A stretch of 44,710 nt of DNA from an uncultured Ectothiorhodospiraceae bacterium (GCA_947258695.1 CAMYJG010000010.1:1-44710), one strand, 5' to 3'; numbered from the stretch's first letter, positions 11,679-21,565 are shown. Notes: generated by a model not told the origin, from the sequence alone. Translations and numbers: made by a program.

Positions 11679-13244
11679 TTATTTTACTTTTATAAAGTTA
11701 AGTTTGTAATTAATTATCAGCATTACCAAAACCATAACAATCAAAAATAATACCGGGCGATTACCATAAATTACATATGGCGTAGATCCGGTTCTTGGTT
11801 GAGCAAAATCATTTATAACATAAGTTTCGAACTGAGGGGAACGAGATTTTATTATCCCCTTGTAGTCTATCAATGCAGAAACACCATTCGTTGTCACCCG
11901 CATCAGATCTCTGCCCGTTTCTAATGCTCGCATCTGTGAAATCTGTAAATGCTGATGTGGCGCAAATGAATCGCCGTACCAGGCATTATTACTGGCATTA
12001 AGAATTAATGTTGCCTCAGGTAAAAAACGAATTAAGTCTTCCCCAAAAGCATCTTCATAACAAATAGTCGGTGCTATTTTCTGTCCTGCGGCTGTTAATA
12101 AATCTTGATCATATTTACCCGGAGTAAAACCCGACATAGGCAGATCAAAAAAAGTGATAAGTCCCCTTAATAATGAAGATAACGGCACGTATTCGCCAAA
12201 TGGTACAAGATGGTTTTTGTGGTAAAACTGTATTTCATTATTTTTATCTGCAGTACTGTTTATTGCCAGTAAACTGCTGAAATATTCATCTTTTTCACGA
12301 TCTAATACTGGTAGACCTAAAATAATATCTGTTTTATTTTTTTTTGCATCATTTAATAATGGCTTTAATACATTCTTTTCTAATTGATGATAAAAAATAG
12401 TTAGTGAATTTTCTGGCCAGAGAATAAGATCACTATCCCAATTTTTTTTAGTTAATGAAAGATAACGTGTTTTTCTTTTTTCAAAATGGTCAGGGTGCCA
12501 TTTAGTTTTTTGATCGACATTTCCCTGTATTAAACTGACTTTTATCGGTTTACCATTCGCTTCTGTCCAATCTAATTGAGAAAAAAGATAACCACCTAAC
12601 CATATAATAGCCAGGCTAAAAATAACCAGCACATATTTTTTATATAACAAGGCTACAAGTAAAAGCGAAGCGCTTATTACCGTTATCCATGATAAACCAT
12701 AAACTCCAAGAATCGGTGCGTAACCGGATAAAACACTGTTTGTCTGGCTATATCCTAAATTTAACCAGGGGAATCCTGTTAAAAACCAGCCACGAAACCA
12801 TTCTACTAAAACCCAGAACACAGGAAACACGATAAGAAGAATCATAGTTTGGTTCTTGATATCAAGTTTATTTAGAAACAATACACTTAAATAAGCTTGT
12901 AAAGAAAAATATGCTGCAATAATACTCACCCAGATAACTGTAAGTAGGACTGAAGTTACAATTGAGCTATAACCGAAAACATAAATAGCGACAAAGACCC
13001 ATGATACCCCGATACCAAACAAGCCCAGGCCATACCACCAGCCTAACCAGGCAGCGCGACGTGGTGACGCAAACAATAAAAAATAAAAAAACACGGCCGG
13101 GCTTATTGCAGCAAGGAAATAAAAATCAAGCGGTAAAAATGCCAGCGCCATGCAAGCCCCCGCGATAAAAACGCTTAAATACTGAATAAAGGAAGTGGAA
13201 AATCGCGGGTGTATATGAGTATAAGGATTAATCGAGCTCAACAT
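11679..13244 (-). CDS. lnt: Apolipoprotein N-acyltransferase
   Basis: 521 residues (E. coli 512). Several transmembrane segments fill roughly residues 20-225, and one more closes the C-terminus (about 495-515). Between them is the periplasmic nitrilase domain with the Glu-Lys-Cys triad: Glu in WPENSL, Lys in YHKNHLVPFGEYVP and Cys in TICYEDAFGE. Lnt adds the third acyl chain to lipoproteins in the inner membrane, serving the several lipoproteins in this window. Its start overlaps the corC end by 17 bases, with GGA eight bases upstream. Confidence 0.96.
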   Translation of the reverse strand: MLSSINPYTHIHPRFSTSFIQYLSVFIAGACMALAFLPLDFYFLAAISPAVFFYFLLFASPRRAAWLGWWYGLGLFGIGVSWVFVAIYVFGYSSIVTSVLLTVIWVSIIAAYFSLQAYLSVLFLNKLDIKNQTMILLIVFPVFWVLVEWFRGWFLTGFPWLNLGYSQTNSVLSGYAPILGVYGLSWITVISASLLLVALLYKKYVLVIFSLAIIWLGGYLFSQLDWTEANGKPIKVSLIQGNVDQKTKWHPDHFEKRKTRYLSLTKKNWDSDLILWPENSLTIFYHQLEKNVLKPLLNDAKKNKTDIILGLPVLDREKDEYFSSLLAINSTADKNNEIQFYHKNHLVPFGEYVPLSSLLRGLITFFDLPMSGFTPGKYDQDLLTAAGQKIAPTICYEDAFGEDLIRFLPEATLILNASNNAWYGDSFAPHQHLQISQMRALETGRDLMRVTTNGVSALIDYKGIIKSRSPQFETYVINDFAQPRTGSTPYVIYGNRPVLFLIVMVLVMLIINYKLNFIKVK

Positions 13245-14130
13245 CAGCTGGTTCCGTGGCCTTTTCGCTTGATGGATTTTTAGCCGGTGAGATTTCTAAC
13301 AAGTCTATTCTTCGATTGCTTGAGCGTAACACTTTAAATTCTAATACATTAATATTAATAATCTCACCACGTTTAGGAACATGACCTAGTGCATTCATTA
13401 CAATTCCACCGATAGTATCAAACTCCTCATCACTAAACTCAGTTTCAAAGTGTTCATTAAAATCTTCTATTGGTGTGATAGCTTTTACCGTAGCACGTCC
13501 ATCTGCATGTTCGAAAATATAGGTGTCCTCATCAAAATCGTGCTCATCTTCAATTTCACCAACAATTTGTTCCAGCACGTCTTCAATCGTAACCATTCCG
13601 GCAACACCGCCGTATTCATCCACAACAATGGCAATATGATTTCGGGTACTCTTAAATTCATTTAACAAAACATTAAGCCGTTTACTTTCAGGAATAAATA
13701 CTGCCGGACGCAGTACATCACGGATGTTGAGTTTATTATCACTCGCACTAATTAAATATGGCAGCAAATCTTTTGCCAATAAAATGCCAACGACTTCATC
13801 CTTACTATCGGCGACAACTGGAAAACGAGAATGCGCAGATGCAACCATTGTATCCAGAAGCTCATCTTCATTTGAGTCAAGCTCAAGCATAATCATTTGT
13901 GAGCGAGGGATCATAATGTCACGTACCTGCATTTCAGCAACCTGCAAGGCGCCATCAATCATGTTGTAAACTTCATGGTCAATAACATTATTTTTTTGAG
14001 CTTCATTTAACACGGCCATGAGTTGCCCGCGATCTTTTAACTCACCTTGTAATGCCTGACCCAAACGTTCAACCCAGGAACGATTTTGTTTAGTTTCTTT
14101 TTCCGGGCTAGCCGGCTGTTCTTCACTCAT
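13228..14130 (-). CDS. corC: CorC/YbeX-type CBS-domain protein
   Basis: 300 residues. Two CBS domains (about 70-195: '[14 protein letters not shown]', then '[22 protein letters not shown]') are followed by a CorC_HlyC transporter-associated domain (about 210-285). Unlike the membrane-bound homologues it has no transmembrane segment. The family is linked to magnesium/cobalt efflux and, as YbeX, to ribosome maintenance. Its ATG overlaps the ybeY stop by four bases, so the two are translationally coupled. Confidence 0.93.
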   Translation of the reverse strand: MSEEQPASPEKETKQNRSWVERLGQALQGELKDRGQLMAVLNEAQKNNVIDHEVYNMIDGALQVAEMQVRDIMIPRSQMIMLELDSNEDELLDTMVASAHSRFPVVADSKDEVVGILLAKDLLPYLISASDNKLNIRDVLRPAVFIPESKRLNVLLNEFKSTRNHIAIVVDEYGGVAGMVTIEDVLEQIVGEIEDEHDFDEDTYIFEHADGRATVKAITPIEDFNEHFETEFSDEEFDTIGGIVMNALGHVPKRGEIININVLEFKVLRSSNRRIDLLEISPAKNPSSEKATEPADVELD

Positions 14131-14597
14131 TGTTCTATTTCCCGATAGGGATCGGGATACCCCAGTTGTGACAATATTTGTTTTTCTTTTGTTTCCATAA
14201 CACTTGCATCTTTATCTGTCAGGTGATCATAACCCAGCAAATGTAGCGCACCGTGCACAATCATATGCGCCCAGTGTGCTAACTCATCTTTTTTTTGCTG
14301 TTTCGCTTGTTGCATAACTACATCAGCACAAATAATTAAATCACCTAATAAATTCAATTCTACGTCATCTTCTATTTCTGCAGGCATCTCAAATGGGAAA
14401 GATAATACATTTGTTGAGCCTGATTTATGACGGTATTTTTCATTTAACTCAGCACTTTCTTTTTCACTAACAAAGCGTACCGTTAACTCCGCATCCCCAT
14501 GATGCTCATAGGTTAACGTTGCTTTCAACCAACTCAAAATATCTTCGTCGGTCGGTAAGGCGTCCACCTCACGTTGAATATCTAAATTGATCTCCAT
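14127..14597 (-). CDS. ybeY: Endoribonuclease YbeY
   Basis: 156 residues. The metal-binding motif H-x3-H-x5-H is clear in HGALHLLGYDH at about 115-125, with the family's NVLSFPFE further upstream (about 85-92). YbeY is a single-strand endonuclease needed for 16S rRNA 3'-end maturation and 70S quality control. It sits between phoH and corC in the conserved miaB-ybeZ-ybeY-ybeX-lnt order. Confidence 0.96.
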   Translation of the reverse strand: MEINLDIQREVDALPTDEDILSWLKATLTYEHHGDAELTVRFVSEKESAELNEKYRHKSGSTNVLSFPFEMPAEIEDDVELNLLGDLIICADVVMQQAKQQKKDELAHWAHMIVHGALHLLGYDHLTDKDASVMETKEKQILSQLGYPDPYREIEQ

Positions 14598-14629
14598 TAA
14601 TATACAAAGACTTTAAATCTAATTCGCTA

Positions 14630-15604
14630 TCAACTTATTTCACCACCGTGAGCATCATACGCTTCTACGATGCGCTGAACGAGTGGATGGCGGACAACAT
14701 CTTTTGGAGTAAAGAAACTAAAACTTAAACCATCGACATCTGATAAAACATCAATAACCTGGCGCAAACCAGATTGTTGCCCCTTCGGTAAATCAATTTG
14801 CGTAACATCCCCTGTTACCACGACCTTAGAACCAAAACCAATCCGGGTTAAAAACATTTTCATTTGTTCCACTGTCGTGTTTTGTGCTTCATCAAGGATA
14901 ATGAATGACTCATTCAGTGAGCGCCCACGCATATAAGCCAACGGCGCTACTTCAATAACGTTACGCTCCATTAAACGGGCCACCTTTTCAAAACCAAACA
15001 TTTCATACAATGCATCGTAAAGTGGTCGTAAATAAGGATCGATTTTCTGTGCCAGGTCCCCGGGTAAAAAACCCAATCTTTCACCCGATTCTACCGCGGG
15101 CCGGGTTAAAATAATTCGACGCACTTCTTCTCGTTCAAGCGCTTCAACTGCTGAAGCAACCGCAAGATATGTTTTACCTGTACCCGCCGGTCCCACACCA
15201 AAACTGACGTCATGATCCGCCATAGAACGTAAATAGTGTTGCTGGCTAGCTCCTCTACCACGTATTAAGCCGCGCTTTGTTTGAATAACGACCTCTTCAC
15301 CAGAACGTGCCTTTTTATTAAGAACATGAACAGATGACACATCATGTAGATGTAAATTTACTATTTCTGGTGATAAGGTGTTCTTATCAGTCTCAAGATA
15401 AAGCTCGCGTAATACGTCTTCAGTTGCTTCAGCTGATTTTTTTTGACCAATGATTCTAAAATTGTTGCCACGATTATTTATTTCAACTCCCATACGGCGT
15501 TCTATGAGTCGTAAATGCTCATCAAGTTGGCCACACAAGTTTGCCAGGCGCTGGTTATCAGCAGGATCGAGTGTAATATCAAGAGAATGTGCGGAGGTAT
15601 TCAA
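14630..15604 (-). CDS. ybeZ: PhoH-like ATPase (YbeZ)
   Basis: 324 residues. An N-terminal KH-like RNA-binding part is followed by the PhoH ATPase: Walker A GPAGTGKTYLA at about 137-147, Walker B FIILDEAQN at about 234-242, and VVVTGDVTQID after it. YbeZ interacts with YbeY in ribosomal RNA processing. It lies 14 bases after miaB and 32 before ybeY on one transcript. Confidence 0.95.
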   Translation of the reverse strand: MNTSAHSLDITLDPADNQRLANLCGQLDEHLRLIERRMGVEINNRGNNFRIIGQKKSAEATEDVLRELYLETDKNTLSPEIVNLHLHDVSSVHVLNKKARSGEEVVIQTKRGLIRGRGASQQHYLRSMADHDVSFGVGPAGTGKTYLAVASAVEALEREEVRRIILTRPAVESGERLGFLPGDLAQKIDPYLRPLYDALYEMFGFEKVARLMERNVIEVAPLAYMRGRSLNESFIILDEAQNTTVEQMKMFLTRIGFGSKVVVTGDVTQIDLPKGQQSGLRQVIDVLSDVDGLSFSFFTPKDVVRHPLVQRIVEAYDAHGGEIS

Positions 15605-15618
15605 AATAGTGAGAGGGA

Positions 15619-16983
15619 TTAACCGTTATGAGCAGATACTGGCGCCATAGTGGAATCAACTATATCCACTAATTCACCACGTAAAGAGTTAGGCCTAACT
15701 TCAGTAATTTTCACGTTTGCAAAATGACCAATCAATGATTTATCTGCTTTGAAGTTTACCACACGATTGTTTTCTGTGCGTCCACTGACTTCAGTTTCGT
15801 CTTTTCTAGATGCCCGTGTAACTAACACACATTGAACGGTACCCATCATACTATTACTAATATCGAGTGTTTGCTGATTTATCCGTGCCTGCAAGATTTG
15901 TAAACGTTCTTTTTTTACCTCTTCAGGCACATCATCCGGCAAGCTTGAAGCGGGAGTACCGGGGCGGGCACTGTAAATAAAACTATAAGATAGATCAAAT
16001 CCCACTTCAGCGATCAAATTCATTGTATCTTCAAAGTCTTTATCTGTTTCACCGGGGAAACCAATAATAAAGTCCGATGAAAAACATAAATCAGGACGCA
16101 CTTCGCGTAACTTGCGTATTGTTGCCTTGTACTCAAGTGCCGTATGCTTACGTTTCATTTGTGCCAGGATACGATCTGAGCCACTTTGTACCGGCAGGTG
16201 TAAATGGCTAACTAACTCAGGGACATCGGCATAAACCTGTATCAGGTTATCGTTCATTTCAATCGGGTGCGAGGTAGTATAACGAATACGGTCAATACCA
16301 TCGATCGCAGCAACATAGGTGATTAACAAGGCAAGATCAGCCACGGTACCGTCATTCATTTCACCGCGATAGGCATTCACATTCTGACCGAGTAAATTCA
16401 CTTCCCGGACACCCTGTTCAGCTAAAGTAGCAATTTCGGCAATAATATCGTCAAATGGACGGCTAAATTCCTCGCCACGGGTATAGGGCACAACACAAAA
16501 AGTGCAGTATTTACTACAGCCTTCCATGATCGAAACATATGCACTGGCACCATCGGTCTTCGGCTCAGGCATAAAATCAAATTTTTCAATTTCCGGGAAT
16601 GAGACGTCAACGACGGACTTATGCTTCTGCAGCGCATTCGTCAGCATAGTCGGCAAGCGATGTAAGGTTTGTGGGCCAAAAATGAGATCAACGTAAGGCG
16701 CTCGTTTAAGAATGGCTTCTCCTTCCTGGCTTGCCACGCAGCCACCCACACCGATGACCAATTCAGGGCGTTTATCTTTTAATTTACGCCACATCCCTAA
16801 GTTTGAAAATACTTTCTCCTGAGCACGTTCACGCACTGAACAGGTGTTTAAAAGTAAGACATCCGCCTCTTCAGCAATATCTGTCGTTTCTAGTCCATGA
16901 GAAGCTCGAAGTACATCGGCCATTTTGGCGGTATCGTACTCATTCATCTGGCAACCAAAGGTTTTAATGTGTAATTTGCGCAT
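15619..16983 (-). CDS. miaB: tRNA-2-methylthio-N6-dimethylallyladenosine synthase MiaB
   Basis: 454 residues. The N-terminal UPF0004 domain supplies three cysteines ([25 protein letters not shown]) for the auxiliary 4Fe-4S cluster. The radical-SAM motif CSKYCTFC (Cx3Cx2C) follows at about 157-164, and a TRAM domain ends the protein (about 380-445). MiaB methylthiolates A37 of tRNAs reading UNN codons. It heads the operon; the 248 bases upstream (16984-17231) are a non-coding spacer to the divergent signalling operon, in which I see no confident promoter. Confidence 0.97.
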   Translation of the reverse strand: MRKLHIKTFGCQMNEYDTAKMADVLRASHGLETTDIAEEADVLLLNTCSVRERAQEKVFSNLGMWRKLKDKRPELVIGVGGCVASQEGEAILKRAPYVDLIFGPQTLHRLPTMLTNALQKHKSVVDVSFPEIEKFDFMPEPKTDGASAYVSIMEGCSKYCTFCVVPYTRGEEFSRPFDDIIAEIATLAEQGVREVNLLGQNVNAYRGEMNDGTVADLALLITYVAAIDGIDRIRYTTSHPIEMNDNLIQVYADVPELVSHLHLPVQSGSDRILAQMKRKHTALEYKATIRKLREVRPDLCFSSDFIIGFPGETDKDFEDTMNLIAEVGFDLSYSFIYSARPGTPASSLPDDVPEEVKKERLQILQARINQQTLDISNSMMGTVQCVLVTRASRKDETEVSGRTENNRVVNFKADKSLIGHFANVKITEVRPNSLRGELVDIVDSTMAPVSAHNG

Positions 16984-17231
16984 TTTTTAACCACATATTT
17001 TAGGACGGAGAAAGGTATCATTTTGCCTGCTTTTAATCCAGCAAACACATAATAAAAGTGTCAAACAGGCCAGAAAAAATTAAATTAGCCTCATATATTA
17101 TAGTGTTTTCTCCGTATTACATGAATTCCTGATAATACTGCTCATACATTTCATTTTATGGTCGATATCTTTTCTGAGTAAATTAAAACTCACGACATTA
17201 AATATTTAAATCGCTTACGGAGCAGGTAAGA

Positions 17232-17591
17232 ATGAGTGAAATAAGAAATATTTTAATCATTGATGACAGTAAAGTTTCCCGAATGATGGTCAAAGCCATC
17301 GCAAAACAACATTTTCCTGATGCGGTCGTTTTTGAAGCCGGAAATGGGGATGAAACGCTAAAGTTAGAAATAAACCAAGAGCTCACCCATATTATCTGTG
17401 ACTACAATATGCCTGGTATGGATGGCCTTACTCTTTGTGAAGAACTAAAGAAGCAACATCCCAGTAGTTATATCACCCTGTTGACAGCGAATGTTCAAGC
17501 GGCAACAAGAAATAAAGCCGAAGACAGTGGGATCCATTTTACAAAAAAACCGGTCACTGAAGAGCGCATCTTATCCATATTGTCTAAATAA
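17232..17591 (+). CDS. Single-domain (CheY-like) response regulator
   Basis: 119 residues, only a receiver domain. The acidic pair is Asp11/Asp12, the phospho-acceptor Asp57 in CDYNMPGMDG, the switch Thr85 in LLTAN and the conserved lysine at 105/106 in TKKP. GGAGCAGG 8-15 bases before the ATG is a good ribosome-binding site. With no output domain it must act by protein contact, as CheY does. It is the first gene of a three-gene unit with a CheC-like phosphatase and a histidine kinase, which suggests that its phosphorylation is set by the kinase and cleared by the phosphatase. Confidence 0.9.
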   Translation: MSEIRNILIIDDSKVSRMMVKAIAKQHFPDAVVFEAGNGDETLKLEINQELTHIICDYNMPGMDGLTLCEELKKQHPSSYITLLTANVQAATRNKAEDSGIHFTKKPVTEERILSILSK

Positions 17592-17601
17592 GGAAGCTAA
17601 C

Positions 17602-18222
17602 ATGGTAGAGCTTAGTGAATTACAACAGGATATGCTCACTGAGCTATTCAACATAGGGATGGGAAACGCCGCGTCTGCATTAAGTGAAATGGTGTCTGAA
17701 GCAATACTGCTATCGATTCCAGAAGTCTCATTCATGGAAAAATCTGAATTGACGAATCTGCTTGAAGCGGATTCAGGAGGCCACATAAGCGGAGTCTCAC
17801 AACAATTCCATGGTTTAATATTGGGGCAAGCCTTGTTAACTTTTCCAACAGATAAAAGCCTTGAGCTTGTACGTCTGCTACTTCAAGACACAGTACCACT
17901 GGAAAACCTGACCGAATTTGAAGAAGAAGCATTAACGGAGATTGGTAATATCATTCTTAATGCCGGCTTAAGTTGTTTAGCGGATATTTTTGAAGATGAA
18001 ATAACCAGCGACTTACCTATTTTTAATAGCGGCAGTTGCTCTGAAGTTATAGAACATTCTAATCAAACTAATTCAGCACAACAAACTGTGCTGTATTTAC
18101 AAGTTGATTTCAATATAGAAAAAAATGACATAAAAGGATATGTCATGTATTTATTTGATATCCAATCAATGGATAAGCTAGCTACATCAATTGAAAGTTA
18201 TATTGAAAAACTCACTGCCTGA
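17602..18222 (+). CDS. CheC-like phosphatase of CheY-type regulators
   Basis: 206 residues from the ATG at 17602, which has an AAGGA site seven bases upstream; a longer frame upstream overlaps the response-regulator gene and is rejected. Two copies of the CheC active-site pattern E-x2-N are seen: Glu14/Asn17 in LTELFNIGMGNAA and Glu113/Asn116 in LTEIGNIILNAG. This matches the pseudo-two-fold CheC/CheX/FliY fold that dephosphorylates CheY-P. The gene begins 10 bases after the receiver gene and its stop shares one base with the kinase ATG (TGATG). Confidence 0.85.
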   Translation: MVELSELQQDMLTELFNIGMGNAASALSEMVSEAILLSIPEVSFMEKSELTNLLEADSGGHISGVSQQFHGLILGQALLTFPTDKSLELVRLLLQDTVPLENLTEFEEEALTEIGNIILNAGLSCLADIFEDEITSDLPIFNSGSCSEVIEHSNQTNSAQQTVLYLQVDFNIEKNDIKGYVMYLFDIQSMDKLATSIESYIEKLTA

Positions 18223-19367
18223 TGCCCACTCCGACTAAGACAATACCTTCTGAAGAATTACTTACCCAGGTCATCGACACAAATGCAACCGGTATAACTA
18301 TTCTAGATAAGAGTATGAATATTATCTTCTGGAACCAATGGATGAGCAATGCTTCATCTTTAGCTAAAGAAGATGTGTTACACAAAAATTTATTTTCAGT
18401 CTTTCCTGAAATGAAGAATAGTCGTATCGAAAAAGCAATTGAATTAAGTATATCTAAAGGAAACGCATCTTTTATATCGCATACTTTTAATAAAAACCCT
18501 TTTCCTCTTTACAGTAATGGCGATAAAAACAAATCCATTCGACAGCTTACCTATATAAAACCCGTCAATTTAAAGAATAATGAACGCTATTGCTTCATAC
18601 AAATAAACGACTCAACCACATCAGTCTATAGAGAAGAACAACTAAGAAAAATGGCTCATGACGCTCAATCTTTAACTAAATTAAAATCAGGTTTTGTTTC
18701 ATCAGTTAGTCATGAACTGAGAACACCATTAACATCAATAATGGGAGCACTAGGCTTACTTAAAAATGGGACTGATAAGGTTAACCCAGAAAATATGAAA
18801 ACGATGTTAGACATCGCTTATAATAATGCAGACCGGTTATTATTGTTAATTAGTGATCTCCTGGATATGGAAAAAATAGAATCCGGAAAAATGGATTTTA
18901 ATTTCAGCACGATAAATATTAATGAGCTGATTGATTTATGTATAACGCAAAATAAAGGCTTGTCTGATAAATATAAAGTGCAGTTCAACTTTAACAAAGA
19001 CGACAATATACCATTGGTATTCGCAGATAAAGACAGAATCATTCAGGTGCTTAACAACTTAATGTCGAATGCAGTAAAATTCGAACCGAATGGAGGAACA
19101 ATTGAGATTACTAGCTCACATGAAAACAACAAGGTACATGTGGCTGTACTCGATCATGGTTCTGGAATACCCGATGAGTTTAAAGATAAAATCTTTAAAG
19201 CTTTTACTCAGGCAGATGTAAGTAACACAAAAAATATTTCAGGCACCGGGCTAGGACTCGCCATATCTAAAACAATTATTGAACAACACCATGGCGAGTT
19301 AAATTTTGATTGCAATAATAAGCGAGGCACCTGTTTTTATTTTACCCTTCCAGTAAATAAACAATAA
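18222..19367 (+). CDS. PAS-domain sensor histidine kinase
   Basis: 381 residues, no membrane segment, so a cytoplasmic kinase. A PAS domain covers about 12-130 (NATGITILDKSMNIIFWNQ), HisKA has the phospho-acceptor His164 in SVSHELRTPL, and HATPase_c shows the N box (Asn279/Asn283, LNNLMSNAVKF), D/G1 box DHGSGIP (311) and G2 box GTGLGLAI (341). It is translationally coupled to the CheC-like gene by a one-base overlap. The natural partner is the single-domain receiver two genes upstream. The signal sensed by the PAS domain cannot be read from the sequence. Confidence 0.92.
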   Translation: MPTPTKTIPSEELLTQVIDTNATGITILDKSMNIIFWNQWMSNASSLAKEDVLHKNLFSVFPEMKNSRIEKAIELSISKGNASFISHTFNKNPFPLYSNGDKNKSIRQLTYIKPVNLKNNERYCFIQINDSTTSVYREEQLRKMAHDAQSLTKLKSGFVSSVSHELRTPLTSIMGALGLLKNGTDKVNPENMKTMLDIAYNNADRLLLLISDLLDMEKIESGKMDFNFSTININELIDLCITQNKGLSDKYKVQFNFNKDDNIPLVFADKDRIIQVLNNLMSNAVKFEPNGGTIEITSSHENNKVHVAVLDHGSGIPDEFKDKIFKAFTQADVSNTKNISGTGLGLAISKTIIEQHHGELNFDCNNKRGTCFYFTLPVNKQ

Positions 19368-19403
19368 AAAAAGGCGCTTGAATATACCTCAAAGCGCCTT
19401 TTT
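19368..19403. terminator. Bidirectional intrinsic terminator between the kinase operon and amt
   Basis: A perfect 12-base inverted repeat: AAAAAGGCGCTT at 19368-19379 pairs with AAGCGCCTTTTT at 19392-19403 around a 12-base loop. The G/C core ends in a T run on both strands, so it can stop transcription of the kinase operon from the left and amt from the right. Both genes end within 20 bases of it. Confidence 0.9.
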
Positions 19404-19422
19404 AATTCTAACTTAAAACGTG

Positions 19423-20613
19423 TTAATCATCTGACTCTGAAGCGATTTTGTGAATACTCAGATCCGCACCCTGATATTCTTCTTCATGGCTGAGGCGAAT
19501 ACCAACCAATGATTTGATCACGCCATACACCAAAAAACCACCGACTAAAGCAATGGCTATACCAATGATTGTCCCGGCTAACTGAGCCATAAACGTTACT
19601 CCACCCAGACCACCCAGTGCAGTACTACCAAAGATACCAGCGGCTATTCCACCCCAGGCACCACATAGCCCGTGTAATGGCCACACACCCAGGACATCAT
19701 CAATTTTCCATTTATTTTGCGCCATAGTGAATGTCCAGACAAATAAGCCTCCTGCTACACCACCGGTTACTAAAGCACCCAGTGGGTGCATGATATCTGA
19801 ACCCGCACATATCGCCACAAGCCCCGCTAAAGGACCATTATGAACAAACCCAGGGTCATTTTTACCAACAATAGTGGCCACCAGGATACCGCCTACCATA
19901 GCCATCAGTGAGTTCACCGCAACTAAGCCGGCTATGGCATCAATGGTTTGCGCCGACATAACATTAAAACCAAACCAGCCCACGGTGAGAATCCAGGCGC
20001 CTAAGGAAAGAAAAGGAATACTTGATGGTGGGTGAGCAAATACTTCGCCACCTTTACCATAACGACCGTAGCGATGACCTAATAAGACAACCGCCCCTAA
20101 AGCTATCCAGCCGCCCATGGCATGAACCACAACGGAGCCGGCAAAATCATGGAATTCTGCGCCAAACGTCGCTTCAATCCAACTTTGCATGCCAAAGTTA
20201 CCATTCCAGGTCATCCCCTCGAAAAAGGGATAAATTAAGGCCACGATAATAAAGGTCGCCGCTACCTGGGGATAAAAACGCGCGCGTTCTGCTATACCAC
20301 CTGAAACAATGGCTGGGATAGCGGCAGCAAATGTTAGTAAAAAGAAAAATTTCACTAACTCATAGCCATTTTTCTCGCTTAATGCTTGTGCCCCTTCAAA
20401 AAAACCGACACCGTAGGCAATACCATAGCCAATAAAGAAGTAACCTATGGTCGATACTGAGAAATCGACAATAATTTTAACCAATGCATTGACCTGGTTT
20501 TTCTTTCTAACCGTGCCCACTTCCAAAAAGGCAAAGCCAGCATGCATGGCAAGTACCATGATGGCGCCAAGCAATATAAACAATACATCTGTTGCGGTCT
20601 TAATATTTTCCAT
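19423..20613 (-). CDS. amt: Ammonium transporter (Amt/MEP family)
   Basis: 396 residues from the ATG at 20613, which has an AGGGGAG ribosome-binding site; a TTG 18 bases upstream would swallow that site. About eleven membrane segments are seen, with Amt-type sequence such as FAFLEVGTVRKKN, DFAGSVVVHAMGG (conserved pore histidine) and the second pore histidine in HGLCGAWGG. The C-terminal tail RLSHEEEYQGADLSIH is the regulatory tail typical of Amt proteins. It moves ammonium or ammonia across the inner membrane. There is no glnK beside it, which is unusual; mazG lies upstream. Confidence 0.95.
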   Translation of the reverse strand: MENIKTATDVLFILLGAIMVLAMHAGFAFLEVGTVRKKNQVNALVKIIVDFSVSTIGYFFIGYGIAYGVGFFEGAQALSEKNGYELVKFFFLLTFAAAIPAIVSGGIAERARFYPQVAATFIIVALIYPFFEGMTWNGNFGMQSWIEATFGAEFHDFAGSVVVHAMGGWIALGAVVLLGHRYGRYGKGGEVFAHPPSSIPFLSLGAWILTVGWFGFNVMSAQTIDAIAGLVAVNSLMAMVGGILVATIVGKNDPGFVHNGPLAGLVAICAGSDIMHPLGALVTGGVAGGLFVWTFTMAQNKWKIDDVLGVWPLHGLCGAWGGIAAGIFGSTALGGLGGVTFMAQLAGTIIGIAIALVGGFLVYGVIKSLVGIRLSHEEEYQGADLSIHKIASESDD

Positions 20614-20668
20614 TGAACTCCCCTGAAACAAGAAAAAGCCGTTAATTTATTTTTATCAGCTTATTTTC

Positions 20669-20734
20669 GCACCATGATGGAGATAATAAAAGAATTACAA
20701 CTACGAAAATGCGGCTTTTTGCACCAAGATGAGG
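20669..20734 (-). promoter_or_regulatory. Two NtrC-like half-palindromes upstream of amt
   Basis: Two copies of GCACCA-NNN-TG lie 52 bases apart at 20669-20682 and 20721-20734, about five helical turns. NtrC sites have the form TGCACCA-NNN-TGGTGCA; here the left halves are perfect and the right halves degenerate (TGGAGA and TGAGGA). Position upstream of an ammonium transporter fits nitrogen control. I did not find a properly spaced GG-N10-GC sigma-54 promoter between the sites and the gene, so this stays tentative. Confidence 0.35.
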
Positions 20735-20770
20735 AGTCGCACTATTATTGGGCAATGAATTAAGTATAAA

Positions 20771-21565
20771 TTATTCCTCAGATTTAACTGATTTCCACAA
20801 ATTCTCTAATTCATTACTGTTCATCTCTTTCATTGGTAAATTTTTCGCTTTCACCTTTTTTTCAAGCTCACGAAAACGACGCTCAAACTTCAAGTTCGCT
20901 TTACGCAAGCTCTGTTCCGCATCCACACCGGCATGACGAGATAAATTAATACAGCTAAAAAAGAGATCCCCAATTTCATCTTCCAATCTTGCATATTCTT
21001 GTTTATCTGCCTCAAGCTCATATTGAACTTCCTGCAATTCTTCATGAACCTTATCTATTACCCCTTTTATATCTGGCCAATCAAATCCTTCTCTTGCCGC
21101 TCTTTTTTGTATTTTTTCGGCTCGCATTAAAGAAGGCAGTGTTCTACTGACATCATCAAGATAACTTAAATTGGTGTCTTCTCCAGACTTTGCTTCACGC
21201 TCAATTTGTTTTAGCTTCTCCCACTCTTTTGTTTGTTCTTTAGCACTCGCGACCTTTGCATCAGAAAAAACATGTGGATGACGAAAGGTCAGTTTGTCAC
21301 AAATCGACTGTACAACCTCGTTAAAATCAAATGATTTTTGTTCTTCGGCTAATTGGCTATAAAAAACAACCTGAAATAATAAATCACCCAATTCACTTTT
21401 TATATCAACCATATTATGACGCTCGATTGCATCAGCAACTTCATAGGCTTCTTCAATGGTGTATGGAATAAGTGACTGAAAGTCCTGCTCAAGATCCCAT
21501 GGACAACCTGAAACCGGGTCACGTAACGCACGCATAATCTCTATAAGTCTCTGGATAGACTGCAT
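20771..21565 (-). CDS. mazG: Nucleoside triphosphate pyrophosphohydrolase MazG
   Basis: 264 residues with two tandem all-alpha NTP-PPase domains, the normal MazG size. Domain 1 has CPWDLEQDFQSLIPYTIEEAYE and the metal-binding ELGDLLFQVVFYSQ; domain 2 has ELQEVQYELE and LEDEIGDLFFSCINLSRH. It hydrolyses NTPs and dNTPs, including damaged ones, and can lower ppGpp. It is upstream of amt on the same strand with a 157-base gap. Confidence 0.95.
   Translation of the reverse strand: MQSIQRLIEIMRALRDPVSGCPWDLEQDFQSLIPYTIEEAYEVADAIERHNMVDIKSELGDLLFQVVFYSQLAEEQKSFDFNEVVQSICDKLTFRHPHVFSDAKVASAKEQTKEWEKLKQIEREAKSGEDTNLSYLDDVSRTLPSLMRAEKIQKRAAREGFDWPDIKGVIDKVHEELQEVQYELEADKQEYARLEDEIGDLFFSCINLSRHAGVDAEQSLRKANLKFERRFRELEKKVKAKNLPMKEMNSNELENLWKSVKSEE

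Noticed and set aside
17491-17601. Longer N-terminus for the CheC-like gene starting within the receiver gene
   Set aside because: The added residues overlap the receiver gene out of frame, and the ATG at 17602 has a good AAGGA site and matches where the family begins.
20614-20631. TTG start for amt
   Set aside because: It would place the AGGGGAG ribosome-binding site inside the coding region; the ATG at 20613 is standard.
20614-20668. Sigma-54 promoter of the TGGC-N7-TTGC type for amt
   Set aside because: The nearest candidates have GG-to-GC or GG-to-GT spacing of 9 or 11 instead of 10, or lie against the ribosome-binding site.
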